A DNA stretch of 64,000 bases. Origin: VFMC01 sp037130535. Lineage in GTDB: Bacteria > Actinomycetota > Acidimicrobiia > Acidimicrobiales > Ilumatobacteraceae. Positions 8,610 to 17,194 of this stretch are shown here, piece after piece. A program made the position numbers and the translations under genes. Position 1 is the first letter of the stretch, and every line of letters starts with the position of its first letter. The stretch lies in NCBI GenBank assembly GCA_037130535.1, contig JBAXSU010000002.1:3293-67292 (forward strand), written 5' to 3'. The notes under the pieces were generated by a model. The model had not been told where the DNA came from, made no database searches, and saw only the letters and a program-made list of their open reading frames with translations.

Positions 8610-9448
8610 GCGGCCAGCAGTTCGAGTTCATCGGCGAGCGCGGCCCGGTAGCGCTCGGCGACATCTGGCTGACGACGCTCGAGCCGGCCCACCCGCCAAC
8701 TGCAGTAGGCAGCGATGCGGTAGTGCCATGCAGCACCGTCGCGTCGATAGCGCGCCACCACCGTCGGGTCGGCGTACGCATCGAGGAACGCCGTCGTCGA
8801 CCTAGGCGAATGGGCCGGTCGGCCGTACAGGCTCATGATCGCCGGTGACAGGAAGCAGGCGACGTCCTCGACGGCGTCACCCACGCCAGGGCACTGCCAG
8901 TCGATGAGCATCAGACCGTGCCGGGCACGGATGAGGTTTCCCGGCCCACAGTCGGTGTGCACCAGCGACAACGCGGCGCAGGGTTCGTTCGACGCACCGA
9001 CGGGTCGCTCCTGCTCGAGTCGGCGCCGCTCGCGTTGTGACGCAACACCCGCTACCAGTTCATCCGCGTGCTCCATCGCCGCGGCCGCCGACCGATGCAG
9101 GCCACGCATTCCAACCGGGGGGTCGAGGTGGTGCACCCGGTGCAGCAGTCGGGCCACATCGGCCACGCCACGCGTCCACGGTGTACCGACAACGAAGCGG
9201 TACACCACGAGCGCGCCGGCAGCGGCGTCGGCTGGGCGATACGACACCAACTCGGGAGCACATCGCGTACCCGCCAGGAACGACATGGCCATGGCTTCGT
9301 GATCGGGCAGATTCGGGAACATCGAGTTCGGCTCGACGGAATCGTCGGAGTACCGCTTCTCGACGACCGAACCACGCCCATGCGGCACCCTCCACACCTC
9401 GTTGCGATAGCCGCCGGCCAGCAGCGTCGGTGTGTTCCGGTCCATCAC
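8594..9448 (-). CDS. APH-family small-molecule phosphotransferase
   Basis: A 284-residue kinase of the aminoglycoside phosphotransferase/choline kinase fold. It shows a basic VVEKRY (K31, ATP-binding Lys), the catalytic loop LVHTDCGPGNLI (H164, D166, N171) and LIDWQCPGVGD with the Mg-binding D183. Many chromosomal members phosphorylate sugars, choline, ethanolamine or homoserine rather than drugs. The overlap with the TIM-barrel gene suggests a two-step catabolic or salvage pathway. GTG 9448 is the likely start because a TACCGT -10 element lies exactly 6 nt before it; ATG 9445 is the alternative. No evidence ties it to antibiotic resistance. Confidence 0.82.
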   Translation of the reverse strand: MMDRNTPTLLAGGYRNEVWRVPHGRGSVVEKRYSDDSVEPNSMFPNLPDHEAMAMSFLAGTRCAPELVSYRPADAAAGALVVYRFVVGTPWTRGVADVARLLHRVHHLDPPVGMRGLHRSAAAAMEHADELVAGVASQRERRRLEQERPVGASNEPCAALSLVHTDCGPGNLIRARHGLMLIDWQCPGVGDAVEDVACFLSPAIMSLYGRPAHSPRSTTAFLDAYADPTVVARYRRDGAAWHYRIAAYCSWRVGRLERRQPDVAERYRAALADELELLAAWRNR

Positions 9449-9454
9449 CCAAGC

Positions 9455-9460
9455 ACGGTA
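9455..9460 (-). promoter_or_regulatory. -10 element of the phosphotransferase-isomerase operon
   Basis: TACCGT on the minus strand ends 6 nt before GTG 9448, predicting a leaderless transcript and supporting that start codon. Confidence 0.5.
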
Positions 9461-9518
9461 GTTGGCTGCCGCTCGGCATCCGCAACGCCCCGGTGCGGCA
9501 AGGGAACACGGTGTTTTC

Positions 9519-9524
9519 TAGGGT
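9519..9524 (+). promoter_or_regulatory. -10 element of luciferase-like monooxygenase gene
   Basis: TAGGGT ends 6 nt before ATG 9531. The expected transcription start coincides with the A of the start codon, so the mRNA is probably leaderless. Confidence 0.5.
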
Positions 9525-9530
9525 GTCCGA

Positions 9531-10811
9531 ATGGCACGCATCCGGTTCGGTACCTTCCTCGCCCCTCACCATCCGCTCGGCGAACACCCCACCCTGCAGT
9601 TCCAGCGCGACCTCGACTTCGCCGCCCACCTCGACCGGCTCGGCTACGACGAGTTCTGGTGCGGCGAACACCACTCGACCGGCTGGGAGATGATCGCCTC
9701 GCCCGAGATGTTCCTCGCCGCCGCCGGCCAGCGCACCCACACCATCAAGCTGGGCACCGGCGTGGTGTCGCTGCCCTACCACCACCCGTTCAACGTGGCC
9801 CAGCGCATGGTGCAGCTCGACCACATGACCAAGGGCCGCGCCATGTTCGGCAGCGGCCCCGGTGCCCTGCCCAGCGACGCCAGCATGCTGGGCATCGACC
9901 CGATGGTGCAGCGCGACCGCCAGGACGAAGCACTGTCGGTCATCATCCCGATGCTGCGCGGTGAACGCGTCACCTGCGACAGCGACTGGTTCACCTTGCG
10001 CGACGCCGGCCTGCAGATCCTGCCGCTGCAGGACGACATGCCCATGGCCGCCGCATCGAGCATCTCGCCGTCGGGCATGCAGTTGGCCGGCAAGTACGGC
10101 ATGGGCGTCATCTCCATCGCCTCCACCTCCAGCGACGGCATCGCCGCCCTACCCACCCAGTGGGCGTTCGCCGAGGAATCGGCCGCCCAGCACGGCCAGA
10201 CGGTCGACCGGCGCAACTGGCGCGTGCTGATGAGTTGGCACATCGCCGAGACCCGCGAGCAGGCGCGCAACGAAGCCGTGCACGGCCTGCAGCGCTGGCA
10301 CAACGAGTACAACGTGCGCGTGCTCGGCAGGCCCGGCGCACTCCACGTCGAGAACGAGTGGGATCTGATGGATCAGATCACCGCTGGCGGCGCCCAGGGT
10401 GGCGGTGCCGCCGTGGTGGGCACCCCCGACGACCTCGTCGCCGCCATCCGCAACCTGCACGACATCACCGGCGGGTTCGGTGTGGTGCTGGGCTTCGCCC
10501 ACGACTGGGCCGACCGTGAAGCCACGATGCGCTCATGGGAACTCATCGCCCGCTACGTGGTGCCCGAGATCAACGGCTGGGTGCGGCCCCAGCAGGCGTC
10601 GGCCCAGTACGTCGCCGATCGCAAGGGCGAACTGATGGCCGGTGCCTCAGCCGCTGTGATGAGCAAGATCATGAGCCACCAGGGTGCCTCCCAGGCGATG
10701 GCCACCACCATGGCCAACATGACCAAGGCCCGTACCGAAGGAGCGTCCGACACCACGTTCCGCCCGGGCGCCGGCCTGGCCGACGCGCATCAGGCGGGCA
10801 CCGACTCCTGA
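9531..10811 (+). CDS. LLM-class flavin-dependent monooxygenase
   Basis: A 426-residue bacterial-luciferase-like TIM barrel. Supporting motifs are IRFGTFLAPHHP at the N-terminus, GYDEFWCGEHHSTGWE, LGTGVVSLPYHHPFNVAQRM, and the GRAMFGSGPGALPSDASMLGI loop near the flavin phosphate site. Family members use reduced FMN (or F420) and O2 to oxidise hydrophobic substrates; the sequence looks closest to limonene-monooxygenase-like members. The last roughly 70 residues form an extra Ala/Met-rich tail. It ends in a 22-nt overlap with the convergent YihY-like gene. The substrate is unknown. Confidence 0.84.
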   Translation: MARIRFGTFLAPHHPLGEHPTLQFQRDLDFAAHLDRLGYDEFWCGEHHSTGWEMIASPEMFLAAAGQRTHTIKLGTGVVSLPYHHPFNVAQRMVQLDHMTKGRAMFGSGPGALPSDASMLGIDPMVQRDRQDEALSVIIPMLRGERVTCDSDWFTLRDAGLQILPLQDDMPMAAASSISPSGMQLAGKYGMGVISIASTSSDGIAALPTQWAFAEESAAQHGQTVDRRNWRVLMSWHIAETREQARNEAVHGLQRWHNEYNVRVLGRPGALHVENEWDLMDQITAGGAQGGGAAVVGTPDDLVAAIRNLHDITGGFGVVLGFAHDWADREATMRSWELIARYVVPEINGWVRPQQASAQYVADRKGELMAGASAAVMSKIMSHQGASQAMATTMANMTKARTEGASDTTFRPGAGLADAHQAGTDS

Positions 10812-11767
10812 CCCTCGAGCCCCTCGGCGCGCTGCGCGCCGTCGAGGTCGAAGTAGCGCGCCACCGCGGGCCAACGCTTCGGGATGGCGCGCACACCCGG
10901 AACCGCGAATACGTAGTGGCTCACGCTGCCGAAGCGTTCGAACACCACTGCGTTCAGCGTGAACGCGCCCGCGAGCAAGCGCCCGATGGAGAAGAAGTAG
11001 CCGAGCGTCGCCACCGAGATGGCCAGCGAGCCGTAGGTCTCCGACATCCGCTCGATCTTGTCGGGCAGGTAGATGTGCATGAACCAACTCAGCCCGGCGA
11101 ACGCAACCGCGACCAGGATCACCCCCGGCAGCAACGCACCCGGGTCGGAGCTGCGCCGCGGCAGGGTCATCGTGAGCAGGAACCATCCCGCACCCATCAC
11201 CAGGGCCACGAGCACCCAACTGCTGGCCGTGACCGGGAAGCCGCCCACCCGACGAAGGCGGCCGATCAGCATCGATGCCAGCAGAAGGGCGAAGAACAGC
11301 CCCGACACCGCAGCGATGCCCTTCAGTTTCAACTTGGCCTGACGCGCCGGTAGCTGCCACGACGATGCCGAACACGTGGCGAGCACCCGCCCCAGCGAGC
11401 GGCCGGCCCACAGGGCGAGCACCGTCGCCGACAGGAAGATCCACAACGACTGCGCCCAGTTCTCGGCGAACACCCGGGTGGCCACTTCACCCGTCGTGGG
11501 CGACTCGGTAAGGGGCGTTGCCCAGCGGTCGAGGTTGAACACGTTGATCAGGCCGAACACCGCGATGTCGGCCGGCACCACGAACAAGAACAGCCGCAGC
11601 GCCAGCGCGCTGCCCAGCACCGTGCCGAACGCGTCGCGGTCGCGTTCGTACAGTTGCGTGGCCACTTCCACCAGGCCGCCGTCGTCGCGGCGCCCCTCCA
11701 CCCACTCGGTGGCCTGCCCCGTGAGCACCTTGGCCTTCTCGCGGCTCTGGTCGAACAAGCCGGCCAT
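10790..11767 (-). CDS. YihY/BrkB-family inner membrane protein
   Basis: A 325-residue polytopic membrane protein. About six hydrophobic helices (near 55-75, 105-125, 150-170, 185-205, 215-235 and 255-275) and segments such as LALRLFLFVVPADIAVFG match the YihY/UPF0761 (BrkB) family. The family was once mis-assigned as ribonuclease BN and has no settled function; a transport role is suspected. Its ATG (11767) overlaps by one base the TGA of the small zinc-ribbon gene, so translation is coupled. The N-terminal roughly 40 residues and C-terminal roughly 25 are soluble and charged. Confidence 0.8.
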   Translation of the reverse strand: MAGLFDQSREKAKVLTGQATEWVEGRRDDGGLVEVATQLYERDRDAFGTVLGSALALRLFLFVVPADIAVFGLINVFNLDRWATPLTESPTTGEVATRVFAENWAQSLWIFLSATVLALWAGRSLGRVLATCSASSWQLPARQAKLKLKGIAAVSGLFFALLLASMLIGRLRRVGGFPVTASSWVLVALVMGAGWFLLTMTLPRRSSDPGALLPGVILVAVAFAGLSWFMHIYLPDKIERMSETYGSLAISVATLGYFFSIGRLLAGAFTLNAVVFERFGSVSHYVFAVPGVRAIPKRWPAVARYFDLDGAQRAEGLEGQESVPA

Positions 11768-11979
11768 CAGTCGTTCTCTTTGAGCGCCACTGCGTTCGGG
11801 GTGACGTTCATCTTCGGCACGTACTCGGCCACCTCCACCTCGCGGCCCTCACTCACGAACCGGGCGCGCAGGTCGGCGCGGCACGAGGTGCACGGGCCGT
11901 ACAGACGCTCGGCCACCATCATCTGACAACGCGGGCAGCTGAACGTGAGCGCCTCGAGGTGGGGGTCGATCAGGCTCAC
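11767..11979 (-). CDS. Small zinc-ribbon protein
   Basis: A 70-residue protein with two Cys knuckles, CPRC (C15, C18) and CTSC (C30, C33), spaced as in a one-metal zinc ribbon. A charged tail ends in ALKEND. It could act as a nucleic-acid-binding or assembly accessory factor; no specific family is recognised. GTG 11979 overlaps the hydrolase stop as GTGA, and its own TGA overlaps the ATG of the YihY-like gene, so it sits as a linker in a tightly coupled operon. The longer frame extending to 12408 lies inside the hydrolase gene and is spurious. Confidence 0.72.
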   Translation of the reverse strand: MSLIDPHLEALTFSCPRCQMMVAERLYGPCTSCRADLRARFVSEGREVEVAEYVPKMNVTPNAVALKEND

Positions 11980-12752
11980 GTCAGCGACCCCCAGAACTCG
12001 ACCAGCGCGGCGGCACCACCGGCCGGGTCGCCGAGCATCCACCAGTGCCCCTGGCCCTCGAGTTCGACGATGCGCGCGCCCAACGACCGGGCCACCGCGG
12101 TGCCGAGGTCGTGGCCACGCACGAACGGATCGTTCGGCGCGATGATCGCCAGGCCGGGCCGGGTGGCGGCGGCGTCGAGTTCGCGACCCCAGGCCACCAT
12201 CGCCGGCTGTGCGGCCGAGCGGTAGAGGGCCAGCACGCACCGGCCCATCTCGGCGTCGCCAGCCACCGCCAACCGTTCGCCGACCGATCGCGGGATGCCG
12301 ATCATCTCGAACGTCGCCACCCGGTCGGCCACGGGCGTGGCCAGCGACTGCTCGAAGTACTCCTCGCCAGCGCCCGGCGTCTGCCAGATCTGGGCGAAGT
12401 CGTGCCACACGTAGTCGGGGTGGAACAGGCCCAGCACATCACATGCCCACGAGCGGATCAGGTCGGGTCGGGTGGCGATCACTCGCATCGCCAGACCACC
12501 GCCCCAGTCGTGGCCCACCAGGTCGACCGGGCCGTGATGGGCCACGATCGCCTCCACCTCGGCCGTCAGCCAAGCCGCGTACTCCTCCTTGGTGGCCCCG
12601 AACCCGGCAGGTGTGGGGCAGCCGAACCCCGGCAGTTGCGGGCAGAACACCAAGCGACCGGGCATCGACCGGTTCAGTTCGGCAATGAGCGGTTCCCAGA
12701 TGATCGGCGTCTCGGGGTTTCCGTGGACGAGCACGATGGCGGGACCGGTCAT
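11976..12752 (-). CDS. Alpha/beta hydrolase with Asp nucleophile (epoxide hydrolase/haloalkane dehalogenase type)
   Basis: A 258-residue alpha/beta hydrolase. LVHGNPETPIIWEP provides the oxyanion region, and the nucleophile elbow is LVGHDWGGGLA with Asp at about 82, not Ser. That pattern is typical of epoxide hydrolases and haloalkane dehalogenases, which form an alkyl-enzyme ester. The catalytic base is the His in GQGHWW near 238. ATG 12752 starts at MTGPAIVLVHG; upstream residues in the same frame are Arg/Trp-rich and overlap the divergent spacer. It heads an operon with the zinc-ribbon and YihY-like genes. Confidence 0.82.
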   Translation of the reverse strand: MTGPAIVLVHGNPETPIIWEPLIAELNRSMPGRLVFCPQLPGFGCPTPAGFGATKEEYAAWLTAEVEAIVAHHGPVDLVGHDWGGGLAMRVIATRPDLIRSWACDVLGLFHPDYVWHDFAQIWQTPGAGEEYFEQSLATPVADRVATFEMIGIPRSVGERLAVAGDAEMGRCVLALYRSAAQPAMVAWGRELDAAATRPGLAIIAPNDPFVRGHDLGTAVARSLGARIVELEGQGHWWMLGDPAGGAAALVEFWGSLT

Positions 12753-12789
12753 GCCTGAATCCTGCCAGATGAGCGCTCGTCGGCGCGGC

Positions 12790-14334
12790 TCACGCCGCGT
12801 CGCTGCGCGGCATGAACCGCCACACCACGCCAGCCAGCACCACGCACACCAGGCCACCCATGGCCATCGCTGCATCCTGCCCGGCGATCCACCCCTCGCC
12901 CGCTGCCTTCACCAGGCCGGCGCTCAGATCGGGGTAGTCGGCCTGGTACCGCTCGGCCACGGCCAACGCACCGTTCAACGACCGGCTCACCGTGAGCACG
13001 ATGTCGTCGCTCACCTGACTGCGGACGTCGTCGGGCAGCGTGGCCACCAGGTCGGCGAAGTAGCGGCTGTAGTACACCGACGACACCGCACCGAACAGGG
13101 CGATGCCCAACGCCCCGCCGAAGTCGCGGGTGACGTCGTTCACCGCCGACCCCACACCGGCCTGCTCGGGCGGCAGCGAGTTCATGATGGCGTTGGTGGT
13201 AGGCGTCGCGGTGAGGCCCACACCAGCACCCAGCAGCAGCGTGCCCAACCCGATGGGCAGGTATGGCATGTCGGCGCTCCAGAACGCCGCCCAACCGAAC
13301 GCCAGGGCCATCACGATGAGGCCGAGCGCGATGACCCGGTTCGAGCCCCACGGCAGATCGAGCTTCGCCGACACCTGGGCCAACACCAGCATGCCGATGC
13401 TCGACGGCAGCACCGCCAGGCCGGCTTTCAGCGGCCCGTAGCCCAGCACGTTCTGGAAGAACTGGGCGCCCAGGAACGAGTAGCCGAACGAGGCGAAGAA
13501 CACCAGCGTCACCGCCAGCGCGGCGATACCGAAACGCGGCCGCAGCAACGTGCGCACATCGAGCAGCGGATGCTGGGTGCTCAGTTCGCGGCGCACGAAC
13601 AGCACACCGCTCAGCACTGCCAGCGCGAGGCCGACGAGCACCTTGCCCTCCAGGCCGGCGATGGGCCATTCGATGATGGCGAACAGCAGCGTGGCCACGA
13701 ACACCACGCTGTACGCACCACCCAGCCAGTCGACCGTGTGGCCGGGCGAACCCGGGTCGCGGGGCAACGCCACCCACCCCAGCACCAGCGCGACGGCCGC
13801 AATGGGCACGCCGATGAGGAACACGCTGCCCCACCAGAAGTGCTCGAGCATCAGGCCGCCGATCACCGGGCCCAGGGCGCCGCCCGCCGACGCCACACCA
13901 GCCCACAACCCGATGGCACCCACCCGCTCCTTCGGGTCGGGATAGAGCGACGTGATGAACGACAGCGTGGTGGGGAACAGCATCGCCGTGGCCAGGCCGG
14001 TGAAGGCGCGAGCCACGATGAGCACCGAGGTGTCGCCCGCCCAGGCCGACACGATCGAACCGGGGATGACCAGCAACGCGCCCAACAGGAACATCAGGCG
14101 GCGGCCGTAGCGGTCGCCCACGGCACCGCTGATGAGGACGAACGACGTGAGTGCGATGGTGAACGAGTCGGAGATCCACGCGATGGCCGACCCCTCGGCG
14201 CCCAACGCAGCGGCAATGCTGGGCAACGCCACGTTGGTGACCGACATGTTCATCACGGCGGCGAACGCACCGAGCAGTAGCACTGCCAGGGTGAGACCCC
14301 GCTTGGGGGCGCGAGCCGATTCGACAGCAGACAT
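12790..14334 (-). CDS. MFS transporter, DHA2 (14-TM) drug/solute exporter
   Basis: A 514-residue major facilitator protein with the long N-terminal block typical of the H+-antiporter-2 (EmrB/QacA) family: VMNMSVTNVALPSIAAAL in helix 1, SGAVGDRYGRR as motif A in loop 2-3, and ALGPVIGGLMLEHFWWGSVFLIGVP as motif C around helix 5 (FLIGVPIA). Fourteen hydrophobic stretches are readable. ATG 14334 follows the upstream amidohydrolase stop by 8 nt with a short GAGG-like signal, so the two probably form an operon. A longer open frame to 15075 lies opposite the amidohydrolase coding frame and is discarded. Substrates are unknown. Confidence 0.87.
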   Translation of the reverse strand: MSAVESARAPKRGLTLAVLLLGAFAAVMNMSVTNVALPSIAAALGAEGSAIAWISDSFTIALTSFVLISGAVGDRYGRRLMFLLGALLVIPGSIVSAWAGDTSVLIVARAFTGLATAMLFPTTLSFITSLYPDPKERVGAIGLWAGVASAGGALGPVIGGLMLEHFWWGSVFLIGVPIAAVALVLGWVALPRDPGSPGHTVDWLGGAYSVVFVATLLFAIIEWPIAGLEGKVLVGLALAVLSGVLFVRRELSTQHPLLDVRTLLRPRFGIAALAVTLVFFASFGYSFLGAQFFQNVLGYGPLKAGLAVLPSSIGMLVLAQVSAKLDLPWGSNRVIALGLIVMALAFGWAAFWSADMPYLPIGLGTLLLGAGVGLTATPTTNAIMNSLPPEQAGVGSAVNDVTRDFGGALGIALFGAVSSVYYSRYFADLVATLPDDVRSQVSDDIVLTVSRSLNGALAVAERYQADYPDLSAGLVKAAGEGWIAGQDAAMAMGGLVCVVLAGVVWRFMPRSDAA

Positions 14335-14342
14335 ACCAGACC

Positions 14343-16067
14343 TCACAGAGAGTCGAGCGCGGCGCTGTTCTTCAGCACCGTGCCGGCGAACACGCCGGTG
14401 TGCTGGCCATGATCCATGAAGACCTGGCCGTTGACGATGGTGTAGTCGTACCCCGACGCGCCCTGCACGTAGCGGCCCGCTCCACCGGGGAAATCGTACG
14501 CATACGTGGGCGGGGGCAGGTGGAGCGCATCGAAGTCGATCACGTTCACATCGGCGAACGCGCCCGGCTTCAACCGGCCGCGGCCGGCGATGCCGAACAG
14601 GTCGGCGGTGTCGCTGGTGAGGCGGCGCACGGCCTCTTCGATGCCCCATCGCTGCCGCTCGCGCACCCAGTAGGTGAGGAAGAACGTCGGTTGGCTGGCA
14701 TCGAGGATCTGGCCCACGTGCGCACCGGCGTCGGCCAGGCCGAGGGTGACGAGCGGATCGTCGAGCATCTCCTCCACCGCGTCGAGCCGCTGGTTGAGGA
14801 ACGGGTAGCTGCACACCACCTCGCCGTTCGTCTCGAGCAGCAACTCGATGTAGGCCGCCGCAGGACTGATGCCACGCCGTCGGGCCTCGGCGTCGAGCGA
14901 CGTGTCGGGGTGCAGGTCGTAGCGAGCGGTGTCGCCCTGGGAGACGATGAACAACTGGTCGAGGGGGAGGCCCGGCTCGATCTCGTCGGCCTCGGCGATG
15001 AGTCGTGCCCGGAACGTGGCGTCGCGGATCGCCATCATCTTCTTGCCGTTGATCATGCCGCGTAGTTCGCGCCACGCTTCGGAACGATCGAACACCGTGC
15101 GGGTGTCGAGACTGAACAGAACACCCACACTGCGCGCCGTGGTCTGCGGCCGCACGTTGGCGCCCCGCGCGTTCTCGTCCTTGGCGAAGCCGATCACCCG
15201 CGCGTACAGGTCGGGGCGGCTGTCGTGCTGGGTGAGACCGAAACTCACCGGCCGGCCGCTGCGCCGGCTCACCTCACCCATCCACGCAAGTTCGGCGCGG
15301 GTCTTCGGCACGTCGGCATCATCGCGCTCGCCCTCGCCGATTCGGCTGGCCGACTCGAACACTCCGGCACCGTGACGGCCGAGCACATCGGCGAACACGT
15401 ACAGCTCGTCGGGCTGGGCATAGGTGCCCGGCACGGGCCGGCCGTCGGGCACCTTGTGCAGGAAGGTGCGGCTGGTGCTGAAGCCCAGTGCACCGCCCTT
15501 CATCGCCTCGTCGAGCAGATCGGCCATCACGGCCAGGTCGTCGGCAGTGGGAGCGTCCTTGTCGAGACCACGCTCACCCATCGCGTACTGCCGCAGCGCG
15601 CAGTGCCCCACCATGCCGCCGACGTTCACACCCTTCGGCATCCGACCGATGCTGGCCAGGTACTCGCCGTAGGTGACCCAGTCCCACGGCAGGCCGCTCA
15701 TGATGGCGTCGCGCGGGATGTCTTCGACGCTCTCCATCAGTTCTGCCAGGTACTCGCGGTCGTCGGGCTTGCACGGCGCGAACGTGACCCCGCAGTTGCC
15801 CATCACCACGCTGGTGATGCCGTGATAGCAGCTGCTCGACGCCACCGGGTCCCACGCCAACTGCGCATCGAGATGGGTGTGGATGTCGACGAACCCGGGC
15901 GTGACCAAGCGTCCCTCGGCGTCGATCTCGCGGGCCGTGCTACCCACGATGTCGGTACCGACTGCGGCGATGTGGTCGCCGGTGATGGCCACATCGGCGC
16001 GGTACGCGGGCGCGCCCGTGCCGTCGACCACCGTGCCGTTGCGGATGACGATGTCGTAGGTACCCAT
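14343..16067 (-). CDS. N-acyl-D-amino-acid deacylase/D-aminoacylase-like amidohydrolase
   Basis: A 574-residue amidohydrolase-superfamily enzyme. The N-terminal composite beta-sandwich (DIVIRNGTVVDGTG) is followed by DIHTHLDAQLAWDP with metal ligands H63 and H65, and by VVMGNCGVTFAP, whose Cys (about 92) is the metal ligand of the D-aminoacylase subgroup. Later come a GHCALRQYAMG segment and ADAGAHV (metal Asp). Members hydrolyse N-acyl-D-amino acids or related amides and dihydropyrimidine-like rings. It is probably transcribed with the exporter gene. A GGGAGG ribosome-binding site precedes ATG 16067. Length fits the family. Confidence 0.84.
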   Translation of the reverse strand: MGTYDIVIRNGTVVDGTGAPAYRADVAITGDHIAAVGTDIVGSTAREIDAEGRLVTPGFVDIHTHLDAQLAWDPVASSSCYHGITSVVMGNCGVTFAPCKPDDREYLAELMESVEDIPRDAIMSGLPWDWVTYGEYLASIGRMPKGVNVGGMVGHCALRQYAMGERGLDKDAPTADDLAVMADLLDEAMKGGALGFSTSRTFLHKVPDGRPVPGTYAQPDELYVFADVLGRHGAGVFESASRIGEGERDDADVPKTRAELAWMGEVSRRSGRPVSFGLTQHDSRPDLYARVIGFAKDENARGANVRPQTTARSVGVLFSLDTRTVFDRSEAWRELRGMINGKKMMAIRDATFRARLIAEADEIEPGLPLDQLFIVSQGDTARYDLHPDTSLDAEARRRGISPAAAYIELLLETNGEVVCSYPFLNQRLDAVEEMLDDPLVTLGLADAGAHVGQILDASQPTFFLTYWVRERQRWGIEEAVRRLTSDTADLFGIAGRGRLKPGAFADVNVIDFDALHLPPPTYAYDFPGGAGRYVQGASGYDYTIVNGQVFMDHGQHTGVFAGTVLKNSAALDSL

Positions 16068-16108
16068 TCCCCGAGCCTCCCGACGAGCCGACTGACCCCG
16101 AAGCGTGA

Positions 16109-16114
16109 ACCCTA
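16109..16114 (-). promoter_or_regulatory. -10 element upstream of the amidohydrolase-exporter operon
   Basis: TAGGGT on the minus strand lies about 42 nt upstream of ATG 16067. With the GGGAGG ribosome-binding site between, this is a conventional leadered promoter. No convincing -35 is visible. Confidence 0.35.
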
Positions 16115-16188
16115 GGACATCTGTACCGGCGAGGGGAATGGCGGAACCGTTACAGAACCGGGTCAGAGCCGCACAGCACCTGACCCCC

Positions 16189-16194
16189 TACAGT
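16189..16194 (+). promoter_or_regulatory. -10 element of F420-type oxidoreductase gene
   Basis: TACAGT ends 7 nt before ATG 16202 with no ribosome-binding site between them, so the message is probably leaderless. Confidence 0.5.
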
Positions 16195-16201
16195 TCAGCC
16201 C

Positions 16202-17194
16202 ATGACCGCACGCAACTCGCTCGTCCGCATGGGCCTCCAGATCCCCAACTTCACCTACCCGGGCGTGGGTCCCGACGAGTTGTTCGAGCGCATCGCGCTC
16301 ATCGCCACTACCGCCGAGGCCAGTGGCTTCGACAGCGTGTGGGTGATGGACCACTTCTACCAACTGCCTATGCTCGGCAAGCCCGAGCAAGAGATGTTCG
16401 AGTGCTACTCGCTGCTCACCGCGCTGGCCGCCCGCACCAGCACGGTGCGCCTCGGCGCCATGGTGGGCGGGATGACCTACCGCAACCCGGCGTTCCTGGC
16501 CAAGACCGTCACCGGCCTCGACGTCATCTCCCGTGGCCGCGCCATCTGGGGCATCGGCGCCGGCTGGTTCGAGATGGAACACAACGCGTACGGCTACGAG
16601 TTCGGTACCTTCACCGACCGCTTCGAGAAGCTCGAAGAGGGCCTGCAGATCGCGAAGAGCATGTTCGTGAACGAGCGCACCACGTTCGCCGGCAAGTGGT
16701 TCCAGGTCACCGACGCACTGAACGTGCCCAAGCCGGTGCAGGCCGGCGGCCCGCCCGTGCTCATCGGCGGCAGCGGCGAGAAGAAGACCCTGCGCATGGT
16801 CGCCCAGTACGGCGACGCCTGCAACGTGTTCGGCGACGCCGCCACCGTGCGCCGCCTGATGGACGTGCTCGACGGCCACTGCGAGCGCCTCGGCCGCGAC
16901 CCGGGCGAGATCTGCCGCACCCGCCTCGGCACGCTGGTGGTGGGCCGCACGATGGAAGAGGCCGAGGCCAAGGTGAGCGCCCGCTTCGGTGGCGGCAGCC
17001 TCGGCGACATGCCCGCCGACATCCAGGCCCGCCTGCGTGCCATGTTCATCATGGGCGATGCCGCGGCCGTGCAGGCACAGGTGCAGGAACTGCTCGACGC
17101 TGGCCTCGACGGCATCGTGTTCAACATGCCCGATGCCCACGACGTCGAGGCGGTCGAGTTGGCCGGCGACATCCTCCGGCCGCTGCTCGGGTGA
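16202..17194 (+). CDS. LLM-class F420-dependent oxidoreductase
   Basis: A 330-residue luciferase-like TIM barrel. GFDSVWVMDHFYQLP, LGAMVGGMTYRNPAFLAKTV and AIWGIGAGWFEMEHNAYG are typical of actinobacterial F420-dependent members, which move a hydride between F420 and a substrate. PPVLIGGSGEKKTLRMVAQYGDACN near 190-215 is the cofactor phosphate region. The stop overlaps the GTG of the molybdopterin oxidoreductase as GTGA, so the two redox enzymes are co-translated and may serve one oxidative pathway. The substrate is not inferable. Confidence 0.85.
   Translation: MTARNSLVRMGLQIPNFTYPGVGPDELFERIALIATTAEASGFDSVWVMDHFYQLPMLGKPEQEMFECYSLLTALAARTSTVRLGAMVGGMTYRNPAFLAKTVTGLDVISRGRAIWGIGAGWFEMEHNAYGYEFGTFTDRFEKLEEGLQIAKSMFVNERTTFAGKWFQVTDALNVPKPVQAGGPPVLIGGSGEKKTLRMVAQYGDACNVFGDAATVRRLMDVLDGHCERLGRDPGEICRTRLGTLVVGRTMEEAEAKVSARFGGGSLGDMPADIQARLRAMFIMGDAAAVQAQVQELLDAGLDGIVFNMPDAHDVEAVELAGDILRPLLG

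Noticed and set aside
8594..9448. Aminoglycoside resistance phosphotransferase
   Set aside because: Only the general kinase fold is visible. The gene is coupled to a sugar-isomerase-like gene in a housekeeping-like setting, so a metabolic kinase is more likely.
10790..11767. Ribonuclease BN
   Set aside because: The YihY/BrkB family was formerly labelled RNase BN, but that activity belongs to an unrelated protein; here only a membrane protein is supported.
12589..14280. A 563-codon open frame opposite the exporter gene
   Set aside because: Gln/His/Arg-rich translation typical of antisense to membrane helices; no domain.
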